DNA of 64,000 nt from Paracamarosporium sp. OC-R06-R3 (taxonomy: Eukaryota > Ascomycota > Dothideomycetes > Pleosporales > Didymosphaeriaceae). Shown one piece after another: positions 34,191 through 44,756 of this stretch. The stretch is taken from positions 186,001-250,000 of the forward strand of contig JACVRA010000109.1 in assembly GCA_019828545.1 (NCBI GenBank). Direction: 5' to 3'. Numbering within the stretch: position 1 is the stretch's first letter; every line of letters starts with the position of its first letter. Under the pieces are notes generated by a model. That model was not told the DNA's origin and did not search any database. It worked only from the letters and a program-made list of their open reading frames with translations. Position numbers and translations under genes: made by a program.

Positions 34191-35251
34191 ATGCTCGTCA
34201 CAAGCTTCCGCTTCGCCCTCCGCCCTCATCCCTCCCTCTCCTCCCTCCGGCCCTTCGTCGGAGGTAGACGCGCCATGTCTCAATACACTCTCACCTCCTA
34301 CATCGTCACGCCCGCCGAGCTCGATTCTGCCCTCAAGAAGAACGTCTTCAGCAAGCTGTCAACTGCGCCGAAGATCATCCCCCTCTGTGCGTCGTGGTTC
34401 CTGCCCAACGATGGCAGAACAGGACTGGATACTTTCAAGGAAAGCCGCATTCCTCACGCTCGTTTCTTCGACCTGGACGAAGTGAAGGACCATAACTCGC
34501 CCTATCCTCACATGCTACCGTCGGCCAAAGACTTTGCGAATGCAATGGGTCGCTTGGGCATTCGGAAGGACGATAGCGTGGTGGTATACGATTCGAAAGA
34601 GCTGGGCATCTTTTCCGCCCCGCGGGTGGCATGGACTCTGCAGATATTTGGCCACCCAAATGTACACATCTTAAACAACTTTCGGACTTGGAGCAGAGAC
34701 GGCTTCCCAACAGAAAGTGGAGAGCCGGACGACTTTGAAAGAGTCGACTATCCGGTGCCGGAATTCGATCAAAGCAAGGTCGCTGCCTTCGAAGAAGTAA
34801 AGGAGATCGTGAAGGACCTAGGCAAAGAGGGTGCCGACGAAGTGCAGGTCTTGGATGCGAGACCTGCTGGTCGCTGGGCGGGGACTGATCCTGAACCCAG
34901 GGAAGGTGTGCAATTGGACATATCCCCTACATGCACCCGCTAACAGATTCAGGTATCTCTTCTGGCCATATGCCTCAGTCGACGAATGTTGCCACGAACT
35001 ATCTGCTTCACTCTGAGGACAAGACTTTCCTGCCTCCCGCGGAGCTGAAAAAGGTATTCGAGAGTTTGGGTGTAGACCCTGCCAAACCCATTATCAGTAG
35101 CTGCGGGACTGGCGTCACTGCTGCCATTGTAGATACCGCTTTGACCGAAGCCGGATACCCACAGACAAACAGACGCGTGTACGACGGCAGCTGGACAGAG
35201 TGGGCACAGCGCGTGAAGCCTACCGAAGGCCTCATTCAAAAGTCCCTCTAA
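34191..35251 (+). CDS. TUM1: mercaptopyruvate/thiosulfate sulfurtransferase (double rhodanese)
   Basis: Two exons, 34191-34905 and 34953-35251, with a 47-nt intron (GCTAAC branch point); 337 residues. Two rhodanese domains are visible. The inactive N-terminal one includes IPHARFFDLDEVKD and SVVVYD. The C-terminal one has LDARPAGRW before the intron and GHMPQSTNV after it, and carries the active-site loop SSCGTGVTA with the persulfide-forming Cys. A CGxGVTA loop fits the mercaptopyruvate type better than the CRxGVT loop of classical rhodanese. Such enzymes feed sulfur into tRNA thiolation and molybdenum cofactor synthesis. The N-terminus is rich in Arg, Ser and Phe, like a mitochondrial presequence, and an internal in-frame ATG at 34275 (MSQYTL) would give a cytosolic form. 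Confidence 0.9.
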
Positions 35252-35694
35252 ACCACCCACTTGATTGAAAGCTCATATCAGAATGATACCCCCAGCAGTC
35301 GGTAACGAATCAAAATAGTTGTACTCCGCGCTGTGAAGAAAACATCCGCGTGGCCTCACGATGTACAGTACAGAGGCCGACCATTGCGAACGAGGTGCAG
35401 TGCAAACATTAGTCTGCTCCTAGTCGGCGCCTGCATTTTACACACCCAGGTAATCCCAAGGGAATAAATCTACACGAAAGGGACTTGTTCTTTTATGTTC
35501 TCTGCCATGCCCTTCCTTTGTCAATATTCGCCTTTAAGCCGCGTATTGAGCTTGTTTTCAAGCGCAGGTTGCCTATATTATACTGTGTTCAATGATAGCG
35601 ATAAAACGAATGGAGCAAAATTTTCGATAAACAGTTCCAATCGCTCATTCAGATACTCTTTCTATCAATTGTTAACTCTAGATTTCTGATCGTA
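35252..35694. other. intergenic spacer, convergent 3' ends
   Basis: Between the 3' ends of the sulfurtransferase and the minus-strand SDR. The 64-codon frame at 35495-35689 has no support. Confidence 0.5.
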
Positions 35695-36520
35695 TTACCA
35701 CTGAATACCCTCCCCAAGCCGATCCAGAAACCTTCCACTATCCTCCAGCCCTACCTTATCAATTACCGGTAAACATGTCCCTAGACTCTCCTCCGCACTG
35801 ATTGCGCCCTCTTCTTTCCATCCCACCAACCCTGTCTCTACCCTACCCGGATGCATTGCCAGCACTACAACGCCCTTCACATCCACGCTCAGGCTCTTGA
35901 TCACTGCATTCAGCGCTGCCTTGCTCGCTCGATACGCATATCCGCCACCAATGCTATTTGCGCTTATACTCCCCATGCGACTCGACATGACGACAACCTT
36001 AGGTGGATGCGCGCCCGTTGTAGAAGTGTGTGATGCTGCTTTTTGTAAATTAGGAAGTAGTGTTCGAACAGTGTTGAATGCACCCCAAGTATTGATCTCG
36101 AAAGTTCGCGTGAATGTCGCGTGATCCATGGCTTGCAAGGTCTCTGCGGCTGCAACGTCCTGCTTCTCTTTTGTGATTGAAGGAACGAGGCCGCGGATTC
36201 CGGCGGAGTGAATTACTGTTTCACGTACCAACGTACAATCAGTATATGCTGCATAGAAGCGTCATGCCATTAAGGGGGGGCAATGTGTACTTACGGATAT
36301 GTATAGGTAGGCCATTCAAATCAGCAGAAACAGTCTTCAAAGACTCTTCAGAAGTAACATCGACTTTGTAGGAAGAAACGTTTTGCAACGACGAGACGGT
36401 AGGCGGTAGAGGAGAGATATCCAGCCCGAAGACCCTCGTTGACGGCTGCGCAGCGTAATTTTTCAAGAATGCGAGGCCGAGGCCTGAAGAGGCTCCTGTA
36501 ATGACCACAATTCTTTCCAT
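35695..36520 (-). CDS. short-chain dehydrogenase/reductase (C-factor-like)
   Basis: Two exons, 36295-36520 and 35695-36215, with a 79-nt intron; 248 residues. The cofactor motif TGASSGLG is at residues 8-15, DVTS at about 53, HSAGI forms the NAG-like strand, and the catalytic residues are a Ser in VVMSSRMGS and YRASK. The C-terminus has the short HPGRVETGL loop of C-factor-like SDRs. The intron separates PIHI from LIHSAGIRG, and the acceptor GAAACAG restores the frame. NAD(P)-dependent oxidoreductase; substrate unknown. Head-to-head with the flavin reductase-like gene 407 bp away, so the two may be co-expressed. Confidence 0.88.
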
Positions 36521-36927
36521 CTCTTTAATCTAAAATATGTAATTTCTAAGAACAGAACGTGACAAAGGTTTTATAATCCGTTGTATGCTATTGCATACTT
36601 CGAAGTCCAAAAATCCGTCGGACATGATGCCGAAAGGAGAGGTGACGTAAGAAACAAACTAGTGCGCAAGTGGTTCTCCAATGCGGATACGCGCATTAGC
36701 GTTTCACTTCAACGCTTCGGACTCAGCGTTCCGAGCTGGGTGCCGGCGCTGCTTCGGCATGTCCGCAGTGAGAGTGTGGGGTAAGGCCGAAGACCACCGC
36801 GGTGCAAGTATATCTGGATACTTCTTGTCTCTACTGTAATATCGTCAAAATTTAAGTTACAAGCATCTCCGGTCTTCAACTCCAATTGTGGCCAATCGGT
36901 TAAGAAAGCTGTGAAAGCACCGGCAAC
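36521..36927. promoter_or_regulatory. shared intergenic region SDR/flavin reductase
   Basis: The 407 bp between two divergent start codons must hold both promoters. No specific motif is claimed. Open frames here (36581-36784, 36709-36957) lack support. Confidence 0.45.
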
Positions 36928-37923
36928 ATGTTTTATGAACCTGGAAAGACTGACCATGGACTACCGCACGATCCATTTAAGGTATGTTCGGATAAGTTGT
37001 ACTTCTCTGCAGGGACGATCGACATGCGTCAATAGAGCTCGCCGTTATCATTGCCCTCCCCTTAACTATATTTGTTATACTATTGTCAACCGGGATCTTA
37101 TTTTCACGCAAACGTCTATAACACAAGAACGGCACCAAATATCCAACTCATCTCATATTCTTTTCTGCGCTTGTTAGAATTCAATGCCATAACACAAATC
37201 CAGAGTCCTCTAACAGACTCACAGGCATGCGTTATACCCCGCCCAATAGGATGGATATCGACCCTCTCTCCGACCGGCACGGCAAACCTAGCGCCCTACT
37301 CCCAATTCAACAATCTGACTTTCGACCCGCCCTACGTAATGTTCAGTGCGAATCAGACACCTTCAGCTGCGCAAAAAGACACAGTAGTCAACGTCGAAGC
37401 CACAGGCGTCTTCTGCTGGAATCTAGCCACCTATGCCCTCAAAGATGCCGTCAACGCTACCTCCGAACAAACACCCCCGGAAGTCGACGAATTCGAAAAG
37501 ACATCTCTCCAAAAAGAAAATGCCAAAATGAACTCGGTGGTAATCGAAGGCAAAGAAACGAAAGTCCCCATGGTAAAAGATAGTCCCATAAAATTCGAAT
37601 GCACGCACTACTCTACAATTCGTTTACCGGGGAATCCGCCCATGGGGGCCGTCGATGTGGTGATTGGCCGTGTGATAGGTATTCATATTGACGAGAGCGT
37701 GTTAACAAATGGGAGGATCGATGTAAGCAAGACGGTGCCGATTGCGAGGTGTGGGTACTTTGAGTATACAGCGGTGAGAGAAGTGTTCGAGATGAGAATT
37801 CCAGGGGATGATCCAAATCGGTTTGCGGGGTTGGAAGGGAGTATTAAGGGGAATAGAGAGATTCAGAAACGAAGAGAAGAAAAGGGGAAATTAGAGAATG
37901 GTACAGAGGCACCAGAGGGCTGA
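36928..37923 (+). CDS. flavin reductase-like FMN-binding protein
   Basis: Two exons, 36928-36981 and 37225-37923, give 250 residues. Exon 1 encodes MFYEPGKTDHGLPHDPFK and is joined in phase 0 to ACVIPRPIGWISTLSPTG. The 243-nt intron is long for this region but ends in CTAACAGACTCACAG. The flavin reductase-like domain is clear: PRPIGWIST, NLAPYSQFNNLTFDPPYVMFS, a VVNVEATGVFCWNLATY strand, the middle AVDVVIGRVIGIHID strand and the conserved GYFEYTAV near the end. Proteins of this group bind FMN and usually reduce flavin or flavin-linked substrates with NAD(P)H. The charged C-terminal tail is Lys/Glu-rich. The physiological substrate is unknown. Confidence 0.9.
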
Positions 37924-39857
37924 AGGATGACGATTCTGAAATGCATGCTCGTTGTTCGCTGTGGCCTTGCGCTATTCACCATACTGTACAAGCAAGAAGA
38001 TAATCAAGTTTCGTTATATTGGAATATAGTCAACCTTTTCTAAAGTTGTATGGTACAAAGATCTCTTAGTCTGTAGACACTCATATGGTTTGCGAAGCGT
38101 ATGCACAGTGTTCGTCGTAAATGAGAGCACATATTTGGTACCTACCGCAATAATCAATCGTTTACATCGCCTCACGCATGACAAGACTAGGTAACTTCCT
38201 TACGCCCCTTACTTCCTGCCTCGAACGTAATGTTGGTAATAGAGCCACCAGCAAGAGAGCGGAGGGTGGCCACTACCATACACAACACAGATAGAGATTT
38301 CATTCCTCAAATTTGAGTTGTTCGTGTTCTGTGTAATATTCTAGTAGTCGCGATTCGGTGCTTATAACATGAAAAGCTTCAAGTCGAGCATTCCTCTTCA
38401 GTTGTTATTATGAAGTACATACATGATCATCAGACCATACCATCTATAGCGCAACAAATCTAGTTTAGATCTTAGAAGAACCCTTGATAGCCTTCATCCA
38501 TAAGACATTCGCTTCGTTCCAGAATCGAGAGCGATCCAGTCCATTCGCTCGGTATCTTCACGGTCACAAGCAGATTGAAATGTAACACTATCCGATTAGC
38601 CACCATGGAGTACCTTCCTTCGCGTCCAATGGCGCTTGTTGAGGGGCATACCAGTAAGCGATCGCGGGCATACCAATAAGAGACTCTAAACCACATAGGG
38701 AAAGATTCCACAGGACTAGCCCTAATCTCATCCTAACCTTGTGAGCCTATCGGTTTGTCCGCAATTACTTATTGGCCATTAACAAGCGCCGCGTCCAACG
38801 TTCTTTCTGTCGGAAATGCTTTGTGTAATCCTCGTGAGCTGCCGTTGTCATCGAGGTATGAGAGGTTGATCTATCTGCCCATTATACGTTCATTCGGTCA
38901 ATTCGTCAAACGTGCCAAGGCCAAAGATGAAACTAAAGCTAACATATCAACGCTGTGGGTCCCTTGAGATCATCCGCTCTGAGATCACGAAGATGGCACG
39001 TGCGGCAGCTGCGTAAACCAAGAAGCTGCTCACTAAGGCGGGTGAAGTTCTTAAAGCGAGTGTGAGTCAAAATCCTACGGTTGTACACCTACACCTCGAG
39101 AGAGCACGTAGAGGCTCAAGGTACTCAGGGGTAGATGCGCTGTATCACGCTGGGTGGTCGGCACCAGATGTAATCAAGCATTGAACGATACAGTAATGCT
39201 AGGGTAATAACACATTCCAGGAATTTGATAGATAACAGCTCATCGAGCATAAAAATTTATGAACGAAGAACTAGATGTCACAGCCATTGCAACCTTCAGA
39301 ATAAATCGCCGTCAAGATCTCGAACGGAAGGAATTACAATCAAGTAACCGGAACGGTGCCGAAAACCTTGTTAAATCATCGGCAAGTCATCTGATACTAT
39401 GTCTCCTTATTGAGGTCTCTTACGCCTCTTACGACTCTACGTCCGAAATGATTTATCATCGTCGACTTAGCTCATCTCTCTTGTTAACATTGAATTCACT
39501 TTGTTCCTTTCAATCTCGAGCTGATAGACTTTAGCGTTTTTCAGTCTTCGTGCGACAGTATTTCGATTGATGAGTATTCTTGATGGATATGTACCTGAAT
39601 AGCCGGCAACGTTCCACCTATTCGGTATGGAATGGGTGATCGGTCCAGGGGGTATGCATTCCATGTTTATTATGTGACACTATCTAAAAATATTGATTCG
39701 CGAAAGACGCGTGCCCACGCAATTCTCGCGTTTCCTTGTCATCTTAAAGCGCTCACAGCCGACTTGCAGATATTTATGTCTGCCGTGGTTGTTTGCGATA
39801 ATTTCTATCGCTTTGCCTTTCGTTTCTAAGGTTGTTCGCTACCACATTTTTAACCTA
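37924..39857. other. 1.9 kb gene-poor spacer before the mucin-like gene
   Basis: AT-rich. Frames such as 38472-38711 and 39259-39534 have no domain. A coding-like relic at 38963-39184 is listed separately. The long upstream region may hold regulatory sequence for the surface protein gene. Confidence 0.4.
38963..39184 (+). pseudogene. short coding relic with internal stop
   Basis: One frame reads as a regular helical peptide (LEIIRSEITKMARAAAA), hits TAA near 39013, then continues in frame as TKKLLTKAGEVLKASVSQNP and a HLHLERARRGSRYSGVDALY segment to TGA at 39182. There is no ATG-initiated intact frame and the family is not recognised. A gag-like or other element fragment is possible. Composition is the only evidence. 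Confidence 0.3.
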
Positions 39858-42368
39858 ATGGAGACAGGCTTCTCGAGCTGGTTCTTTGTCTTCGTTATCT
39901 GTCAGCTCTTCAAGATCGTCGTGTCGGCCAGCAGCGATGTGTCGAGCAGCACCCTTGTGTCGAGCAGCACCCTTGTGTCGAGCAGCACCCTTGTGTCGAG
40001 TACCATTATTTCGAGCAGCCCCGTGTCGAGCACCTCTCTATCGAGCAGCACCCTTGTTTCGAGCAGCCCTGCGTCGAGCACCTCTGTGTCGAGCAGCACC
40101 TCTGTACCGAGCAGCACCTCTATATCGAGCAGCACCCTTGTTTCAAGCAGCCTTATTTCGAGCAGCCTTGTTTCAAGCAGCCTTGTTTCGAGCAGCCCTG
40201 TGTCGAGCAGCACCTCTGTGTTGAGCAGCACCTCTGTATCGAGCAGCAGCCTTGTATCGAGCAGTAGCTCTGTGTCGATTAGCAGCTCTGTGTCAAGTAG
40301 CAGCGCCATATCGAGCAGCATCCCCACGTCGAGCATCATCTCTACATCAAGCAGCATCCCTGTATCGAGCAGCAGCCCTGTATCGAGCACATCTGTGTCG
40401 AGCAGCCCCGTGTCGAGCACCCCTGTGTCGAGCAGCACCTCTGTGTCGAGCAGCACATCTGTGTCGAGCAGCACATCTGTGTTGAGCAGCACATCTGTGT
40501 CGAGCAGCACATCTGTGTCGAGCAGCACATCTGTGTTGAGCAGCACATCTGTGTTGAGCAGCAGCGCCGCGTCAAGCAGCATCCCTACATCGAGCAGCAT
40601 CCCTATATCAAGCAGCAGCCCTGTATCGACCTCTGACATTGGAAGCAGCTCAGATTCAAAGAGTAGCTCAATTCCAGTCCTATCAAGTACTTCTACTATA
40701 ACGACGGTAAGGTCTCCCAACGCTGTTGAGCCGTCAATATTGTTGAGGGAATATTTCCAGAGTGGTTTCCGCCTTAGGTTGACTCATTGCTGATGCTATG
40801 CAGAGTGACTCTACTACTCACGAAACTACACCTTCCACCATGTAAGTCAAAAAGATCCTTTTTTTTTTCAACTCTTCAAACAGCTAGCTAATCGAACGAT
40901 ACAGCACCGTGACTACGATCGAGCCAGCTGTCATAACCACAGCAATAGACGCCTCTACTACAATAAGTGCTTCTACAAGTGCATCTACAACAACAGGCAC
41001 TTCCACTACAACAGATGTTTCTACAATAAGTGCTTCTACAAGTGCTTCTACAAGTACTTCTACTACAACAGACACTTCTACTATAACCGGCATTTCGACT
41101 GTAATAGACGCTTCTACTTCAACAGACTCTTCTACTTCAACAGACTCTTCTACTGTAACAGACACTTCCACAACAACAGGCGCTTCCACAACAACAGATA
41201 CTTCTACTGCAACAGACGCTTCGACTGCAATAGACACTTGCACTGCAACCCAGCCAGCTGTCACATTCACCACAACATCTGAAACGACTAGTGAGTTCTT
41301 TCCATTATTCTTTTGCATTCTCCTAGCTATTTTGGTAGAAATACCCTCTAGCGACTTCTTCGATTCACTTCCCCAAAATCACAAGACGTTCTTCAATTGA
41401 TACAAACGAAGGCTCATCTACTAACACTTTACTCCAGCCACGACGACTGAAGTTCCTGATCCAGTGACTGTCACGATAACTGAAACTCTTGATCCAGTGA
41501 CGATTACGACAACTGAAGCTCCTGAACTAGTAACTATCACGACAACTAGCACTCCTAATCCAGTAACTATCATAGAGACTGCCGTTACGACAAGCACCGT
41601 CACGGTAGGACAAGAGATAACTCAAGTGCTAACTCAAACGGTATGTTATATCCCCTAAAAACCTGGCTCATGATTTTCTTCTGGTATTATTGGGGAGACC
41701 GCCCCGTTCATCAAATGATGCTAATTCCATCCAACCTAGGTGCGAGAAACCACGGCGAGGCTCGTACCAACCACGGCAACCCAAACGGTACGTCACCGAC
41801 CCAAAAAGTCGTGGCATGCATGCAATAAGATGCATTTTTGTTTTTCCGGTTAAACATTTGCTAAATGAAAGGCCTAAACTAGGTACGAACGACGTCAACA
41901 AGTGTCATAAGAACGACACTCACCCTCACACTTCCGCGCCAAACAACAACGCGAATCTCCACGCTTTCTGCTCCGACTCGAACACTCACCTCCATATCAA
42001 CAGTGAACGCAGGTATCACACGCACAACTACACAGATAGCGCGGACAACCTTAAGTACAGAGCTTATCCCACATTCCCTTACGACACTAGGTACTGACGC
42101 CTATTTAGCATCAATCCGGGTCGTAGAGAGAACAAACACAGTGACGGCTAGATCGACAGTGACTTCGTTCGTAATACGCGTCTCGACGCTCCGGACGACG
42201 TCAACACTGGCCAGAACGACACTCACGCAGCGCATAACGAGCACTCTCTTTGTCACAAGGAGCGTACCCGTTACGTCAAGAACAACGCAGACTGTTGTAC
42301 AGACAAGACCGGTAACTGTAACTGCCAGGGCCACGACCACGCGGTTTGTCACGAGACCACCACGCTGA
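39858..42368 (+). CDS. Ser/Thr-rich secreted mucin-like cell-surface protein
   Basis: Six exons: 39858-40706, 40804-40841, 40905-41290, 41438-41640, 41740-41787 and 41883-42368, giving 669 residues. All five introns (63-147 nt) have GT/AG ends and keep the frame. Residues 1-24 form a signal peptide (SWFFVFVICQLFKIVVSA). Residues 25-260 are built from VSSSTS/VSSSTL-type hexapeptides. Exon 3 switches to Thr-rich DTSTTTDAST-like text, and exon 4 has repeats of EVPDPVTVTITETLDPVTIT type. Exons 5-6 are Arg/Thr-rich (VRTTSTS, RTTQTVVQTRP). Such composition predicts heavy O-glycosylation and a wall or surface role (adhesin or mucin-like). No GPI-type tail is seen; the frame ends RFVTRPPR. A +2 shift at about 42350 would continue the repeat style for another 19 codons. 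Confidence 0.75.
39946..40635 (+). repeat. 18-bp coding tandem repeats
   Basis: Imperfect units of 18 bp (coding Val-Ser-Ser-Ser-Thr-Leu/Ser), some shortened to 12-15 bp, repeat for almost 700 bp inside exon 1 of the mucin-like gene. The first three units (from about 39957) are nearly identical, as are several around 40435-40560. This suggests recent unit expansion. Confidence 0.85.
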
Positions 42369-42702
42369 CGAATCGTACGACGGTCACTTTGTATACTACT
42401 AGGCGGGGTGGGTGATCAGCCTCCTGTCGCTTACGTACAGATTTGGGTGAACTCTTGGACAAAGTAACATGTATTCTTAAAGGGAGCGAACACGATGCAA
42501 AATTCGAGACTTTAATGCGGAAATTAGGTACGGAAAAGGGTAAAGGTGTTGAACGGGGACACGAGAGCTGGCGCGGAGAAGCAGAGAAAGTTAATGGAAT
42601 GGGTCGGGCTGTGCAAATAAGTCATATGCTAGCAATGGAGAGATACTTGCTCGTTTTTCTCTCTATTATATATCCTGATTATTCATTGGGTCGATTCGAC
42701 AT
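42369..42702. other. intergenic, convergent 3' ends
   Basis: Between the 3' ends of the mucin-like gene and VMA22. The frame at 42443-42829 overlaps VMA22 and is not supported. The first 50 bases carry the possible out-of-frame continuation of the mucin-like repeats. Confidence 0.45.
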
Positions 42703-43468
42703 CTACTTCGGCAACTTCTTGATCTGCTTCCTAACCTTCCCAATCTCCATTTCCTGCTGCCTCAACTCTTTCATCAAGGAAACAAGTTCAACAACTGGCC
42801 CTTCAACAGCAGTCATGAATGATGTCTGAGCAGAGCGTAGGGCAGGAGGCACAAGGACGCCAAACCATCTGATAGGATCATTTGTGAACGTTTTCTTTTC
42901 TCTAGATGCTGAGGAATTGGTCTTATCTTCGGTCGCGTCTGATGCAACTGGGTATTTCTTGGTCTCTATCTCTGCGCTTGGAACGGTATCCTTGGTTTCG
43001 GGGGGATCGTGAGGTGAAGAGGAATCCTCAGGTTTAGGCGTTGAACCTTTTGGGACCAAATAGTCCACGGACAACGTAGATCTGCCCTTGTTCTCACTTA
43101 TTGTACTAGCAGAATTAAGTAACGCACAATTTCCTGGATGCGAATTACATACATTTTCTGTGAAGCATGCATCCTCTCATCGTAGTAGTCTTGCCCATAG
43201 CGAGTCCGCGTATTATTGGCAAAATTTGCTTTTGCCAAAGACAGGTAGCCCTACCAAATGAGAATTAGCTCAGTAAAGGATCCAAATGAAGGCTATGAGG
43301 ATTGCCTACAGAAGATAGGTGTTTCGCCAGCTGCTGTTGAGCTTTCTGGTAGGCATCCACGTTGAGAAGATACTGTTCCAACAATTCATCAAGCCGCGCA
43401 ACTAGATCATCCTTTCCGAGTTCCGGAATCTGTCCTTCAGGATCTGTCTGTACTTCAACATCTGCCAT
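42703..43468 (-). CDS. VMA22: V-ATPase assembly factor Vma22/CCDC115-like
   Basis: Exons 43310-43468, 43153-43250 and 42703-43105 join to 219 residues (introns 59 and 47 nt). The first exon encodes a coiled-coil helix (LVARLDELLEQYLLNVDAYQ). Exon 2 has the conserved GYLSLAKANFANNTRTRYGQ and YYDERMHAS block. The last exon ends with the PIRWFGVLVPPALRSAQTSF motif and a coiled coil. These blocks mark the Vma22 family, which acts with Vma12/Vma21 at the ER to assemble the V-ATPase Vo sector. I chose the ATG giving MADVEVQTD; an upstream in-frame ATG at 43537 would add 23 residues without family support. Head-to-head with SURF1, 158 bp apart. Confidence 0.82.
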
Positions 43469-43626
43469 TTCGACCTCAAGACGATATCGTAGGACAGAAG
43501 TCAACGTATCACCGCTCTCTCCACATCCGAAGTTCATAGCTCCGCGCCACTAACCGAATCCAGCCCCACTAACACCATGTCTTCCGACCTCAGCACGACC
43601 ATGCCTCCAACAACCCTCCCCCCACA
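43469..43626. promoter_or_regulatory. shared promoter region VMA22/SURF1
   Basis: Only 158 bp separate the chosen start codons of two divergent genes for organelle ATPase/oxidase assembly (89 bp if the upstream VMA22 ATG is used). A bidirectional promoter is inferred from spacing alone. Confidence 0.45.
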
Positions 43627-44738
43627 ATGTCAAAACCAAACCCCTTCCTGAACCTCTTCCGGAGGTACTACTCCCAGAGCGTCTTCACGAAGCCCGTCTC
43701 CACGACGCGCGCCCGACCCTCCCTCCACCCGCAATGCCTCCGCCAACGCTTCCGCACCCAAATCATCCTCTTCCGCCGCAACATAGGCGGCGGCCCAGAC
43801 AGCCACTCCGGCCTTGACCCCTCGTTCGTCTCGATCCTCGACCGCCCCGCGAAAATGGCGCGTGTAGGCAAGCAGCACGGACCGGGCCTGATCATCCTGG
43901 CCATCATCCCCATCACAGCCTTCATGCTGGGCTGCTGGCAGGTGCAGCGGCTGGGGTGGAAGACGGAGCTTGTCGCGCGCTTCGAAGACCGCCTGACGTT
44001 CCCGCCGCTTGAACTCCCGCTGCGCATTGACCCCGAGGCGATTCCGAGTTTCGATTATCGTCGTGTCTGGGCGCGCGGCAAGTTGAGGCATGATCAGGAG
44101 ATGCTGATTGGGCCGAGGATGTTGGAGGGAGAGGAGGGATACACGGTTGTTACGCCGCTAGAGCGTGAGGATGCACAGGGGAATAAGTCGAAGATTTTGT
44201 GTTGTAGGGGGTGGATCAGGAAGGATGCGGAGAAGCAGTGGTTTAGGAAGAAGAACGGCGCGCTGCCGGAAGAGGAGGTTGTTGTGGAGGGATTGTTGAG
44301 GGTGCCGCCCAAGGGCAACATGTTCACGCCAAAGAACATACCTGAGGAAGGGAAGTGGTTTTTCCCGGACGTGGAGGGAATGGCGAAGTGGACGGGCAGT
44401 CAGGCTGTGTGGGTGGAGGAGACCATGAGTGAGTTGCAATTGTTCAAAAATGTCATAATATGGGTATCTAACTGAATAACAGCACCGGACTTGCTCGTAA
44501 ACTACGAGCGCGAACCAAAAGGTATTCCAATCGGACGGGCTCCGACAGTGAACCTGCGCAACAACCACACACAATACATCTTCACCTGGTAAGCCACTTT
44601 CACCCCATCCGCCGTGCGGAGCGCTAACGATGTAGGTACGCGCTGAGTCTCGCAACATCAGTGATGTTCTGGATGGTAGTCAAGAAGCCACTATCCGGCA
44701 CTCAAAAGCGAGTGCGCCACAGCGTCGATTGGTCGTAA
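43627..44738 (+). CDS. SHY1: SURF1/Shy1 cytochrome c oxidase assembly protein
   Basis: Exons 43627-44428, 44483-44588 and 44636-44738 give 336 residues. An Arg/Ser-rich mitochondrial presequence is followed by transmembrane helix 1 (LIILAIIPITAFMLGCWQVQRL, about 97-118). The SURF1 core then contains DYRRVWARGKLRHDQEMLIG, TVVTPLER and a CCRGWIRKD block (the family's RGW motif), and YEREPKGIPIGRAPTVNLRN sits in exon 2. Exon 3 adds the second transmembrane helix (YALSLATSVMFWMVV) with the tail KKPLS. The protein sits in the inner mitochondrial membrane and helps insert heme a into Cox1. Introns are 54 and 47 nt. Its stop codon is 18 bp from the convergent CENP-T stop. Confidence 0.93.
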
Positions 44739-44756
44739 TCATCTCATTTCCTTCCC

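Noticed and set aside
39902..40720. 272-codon minus-strand frame opposite the mucin-like gene
   Set aside because: It exists only because the 18-bp repeats contain no stop on either strand. The plus-strand frame has the signal peptide and the splice chain.
40909..41318. 144-codon Val-rich minus-strand frame at 40884-41318
   Set aside because: Shadow of the Thr/Ser repeats of exon 3 of the mucin-like gene; Val-rich text is the complement of Thr codons.
43630..44091. 153-codon minus-strand frame
   Set aside because: Antisense to the N-terminal half of SURF1, a GC-rich exon.
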